Source: Hyphomicrobiales bacterium (GTDB taxonomy: Bacteria; Pseudomonadota; Alphaproteobacteria; Rhizobiales; Xanthobacteraceae). From it: a stretch of 64,000 nt of DNA. The DNA is taken from assembly GCA_009377755.1 (NCBI GenBank), contig WHTM01000016.1:1-64000 (forward strand), in the 5' to 3' direction. Under the pieces are notes generated by a model, which was not told the origin of the DNA, did not search any database, and saw nothing but the letters and a program-made list of their open reading frames with translations. Position 1 is the first letter of the stretch. Every line of letters starts with the position of its first letter. The position numbers and the translations under genes were made by a program. Shown here in pieces: positions 62,803 through 64,000 of this stretch.

Positions 62803-63736
62803 TGAGAAATCCGGGTGGCGCGCGTCCGCGCAATTCCATCCCGGCATCCCGGCCGAGCGCCACCGCTTCGGCCGCGGCGCCAACCCTTTGACATTCCAGG
62901 ACTTCCGAGCCGTCCGCCCGCAGGATCATGCCGCGGAACCGCACCTCTGCGCCGGCGACCACGGCATGCCCGGCGATCGGGCTGCGGCAGGAGCCGTCGA
63001 GCGCCGAGAGAAATCCGCGCTCCGCGGCCAGCGCCCATTGCGCCGGTTGGTCCCCGATCATCTCGACGATGTTGCGCGTCGTCGCGTCGTCGTCGCGCGT
63101 CTCCATCGCGATGATCCCCTGTCCGACCGCTGGAACAAATTCGTCCACGCCGAGGACCGCCGTCGCCGCCTGTTCGAGACCGAGCCGCCGCAGTCCGGCG
63201 AGCGCCAGCAGGGTGGCGTCGACCTTCCCGGCCTCGAGCTTGGCGATCCGCGTCTCCACGTTACCCCGGAAGGCGACCACCTCCACGTCGGGCCGCAGCC
63301 GCAAGACCTGCGCCTGGCGCCGCAGCGACGCGGTGCCCACGACTGCGCCGGGCTTGAGCGCGGCAAGCGTCTTCGCCACGCGGCTGATGAAGACGTCGCG
63401 CGCGTCCTCGCGCGGCAGGCAGGCGGCGATCGCGAGGCCTGCCGGCAGCAGCGTCGGCATGTCTTTGGCGGAGTGCACGGCGACGTCGATGGCACCCGCG
63501 ATCAGCGCCTCCTCGATCTCCTTGGTGAACAGCCCTTTGCCGCCGGCCTCCGCCAGCGGCCGGTCCTGGATCGTGTCGCCGCTGGTGCGGATCGGCACGA
63601 TGGCGACGCGCTCTGGCTCGCACGCGAGCGCCGCCGCCAGCCGCGCACGTACCTGCCGCGCCTGCGCGAGCGCGAGCGGACTGCCGCGCGTGCCGATGCG
63701 CAGGAGGGGGGCGGATGCGGTTGCCGACTGCGCCAT
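62795..63736 (-). CDS. hemC: Porphobilinogen deaminase (hydroxymethylbilane synthase)
   Basis: 313 residues from ATG 63736 with GAGG upstream. Joins four porphobilinogens. Motifs: RIGTRGSPLALAQARQV, IRTSGDTIQDRPLAEAGGKGLFTKEIEEAL, DVAVHSAKDMPT and the cofactor cysteine in LDGSCRSPIAGHA. First gene of the hemC-hemD-mic60-hemY unit. The longer frame to 63952 runs through two dispersed repeats and is not used. The final residues PGFLSA are encoded within the repeat at 62768, so the natural C-terminus may have been altered slightly. Confidence 0.97.
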   Translation of the reverse strand: MAQSATASAPLLRIGTRGSPLALAQARQVRARLAAALACEPERVAIVPIRTSGDTIQDRPLAEAGGKGLFTKEIEEALIAGAIDVAVHSAKDMPTLLPAGLAIAACLPREDARDVFISRVAKTLAALKPGAVVGTASLRRQAQVLRLRPDVEVVAFRGNVETRIAKLEAGKVDATLLALAGLRRLGLEQAATAVLGVDEFVPAVGQGIIAMETRDDDATTRNIVEMIGDQPAQWALAAERGFLSALDGSCRSPIAGHAVVAGAEVRFRGMILRADGSEVLECQRVGAAAEAVALGRDAGMELRGRAPPGFLSA

Positions 63737-63762
63737 GCGACCTCGCGGAAACCTTCTTATAC

Positions 63763-63988
63763 CTCCCCCTGCAAGGGGGAGGTCGGCAAGCGAAGCTTGC
63801 CGAGTGGGGGTCTTGCGGCAATAAAGACCGCACCCCGAATTGCTGCAAGCGAGCTTGCCCGCCGAGTAGGCTGCGCGAATGACGGCCCTGCCGCGGCCCC
63901 AGTCATTGCGAGGAGGCGCAGCCGACGAAGCAATCCAGGGGCCAGGTACCAAGACGACTGGATTGCTTCGCCCTCCGCTCGCTATGAC
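63763..63988. repeat. Two dispersed palindromic repeats upstream of hemC
   Basis: First: CCTCCCCC/GGGGGAGG and GGCAAGC/GCTTGCC hairpins at about 63766-63802. Second: GTCATTGCGAG with GAAGCAATCCAG (63902-63938) pairing with CTGGATTGCTTCG and a right end CTCGCTATGAC near 63988. Both types are common between genes in Bradyrhizobium-like genomes, as I recall. The hemC promoter should lie among or beyond them. Confidence 0.65.
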
Positions 63989-64000
63989 GGGCTTGCGGCG

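Overview
The window looks like chromosomal DNA of a high-GC alphaproteobacterium of the order Hyphomicrobiales (Rhizobiales), probably near Bradyrhizobiaceae/Xanthobacteraceae. The basis is the rpsT-dnaA neighbourhood, a heme operon hemC-hemD-mic60-hemY, an NdvA-type glucan exporter, many orphan Bug-type solute-binding proteins, and dispersed palindromic repeats. This is judged by protein family and gene order; no database search was possible.

Layout. (1) 1-6.5 kb: a transposase tail butted against dnaA, then rpsT, a DapA-like aldolase and the malic enzyme MaeB. (2) 6.8-15.7 kb: msrA, a lipoprotein of the polysaccharide-export family, two Bug solute-binding proteins, and small catabolic enzymes (NodB-fold hydrolase, dienelactone hydrolase, MsnO8-type flavin oxidoreductase, cupin, amidohydrolase), with pgpA between them. 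(3) 15.9-18.4 kb: a redox cluster with two tiny membrane proteins, a cytochrome-b/Rieske protein broken by a frameshift, and a Rieske-flavodoxin fusion. (4) 18.5-23.8 kb: a cluster combining a GTP cyclohydrolase II homologue, a RibD-type reductase, a methyltransferase, a GT4 glycosyltransferase, an active-site-degenerate pterin synthase homologue and a dehydrogenase. No end product is known to me. (5) 23.9-29.5 kb: envelope glycan genes (OpgH glucosyltransferase, FkbM methyltransferase, polytopic membrane protein, NdvA). (6) 29.9-34.3 kb: a RibD-like reductase with its divergent HxlR regulator (frameshifted), an eRF1-like protein, VOC and GFA proteins, and tRNA-Arg. (7) 34.3-51.5 kb: a large catabolic island. 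It holds a hydroxycinnamoyl-CoA hydratase-lyase-like enzyme with a MarR regulator, alpha/beta hydrolase, LLM flavin oxidoreductases, SDR, CaiB CoA-transferase, a TRAP transporter, a flavin monooxygenase, a RutA/RutB-like pair and a MetE-like protein. (8) 51.7-58.5 kb: two TAXI-type binding proteins flanking an array of palindromes, their fused TRAP permease, and ethanolamine ammonia-lyase EutBC. (9) 58.7-64 kb: tRNA-Thr and the heme operon.

The most unusual signals are two. The first is a family of about 67-87 bp palindromes with CTAG ends. They occur alone, in pairs separated by exactly 13 nt, and in a six-element array, and one copy appears to be a recombinant hybrid. The second is the pterin/flavin-like cluster of region 4, whose 6-pyruvoyl-tetrahydropterin synthase homologue has lost several residues needed for normal catalysis. 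Two genes (cytochrome-b/Rieske and HxlR) read as single-event frameshifts; these are either real pseudogenes or assembly errors.
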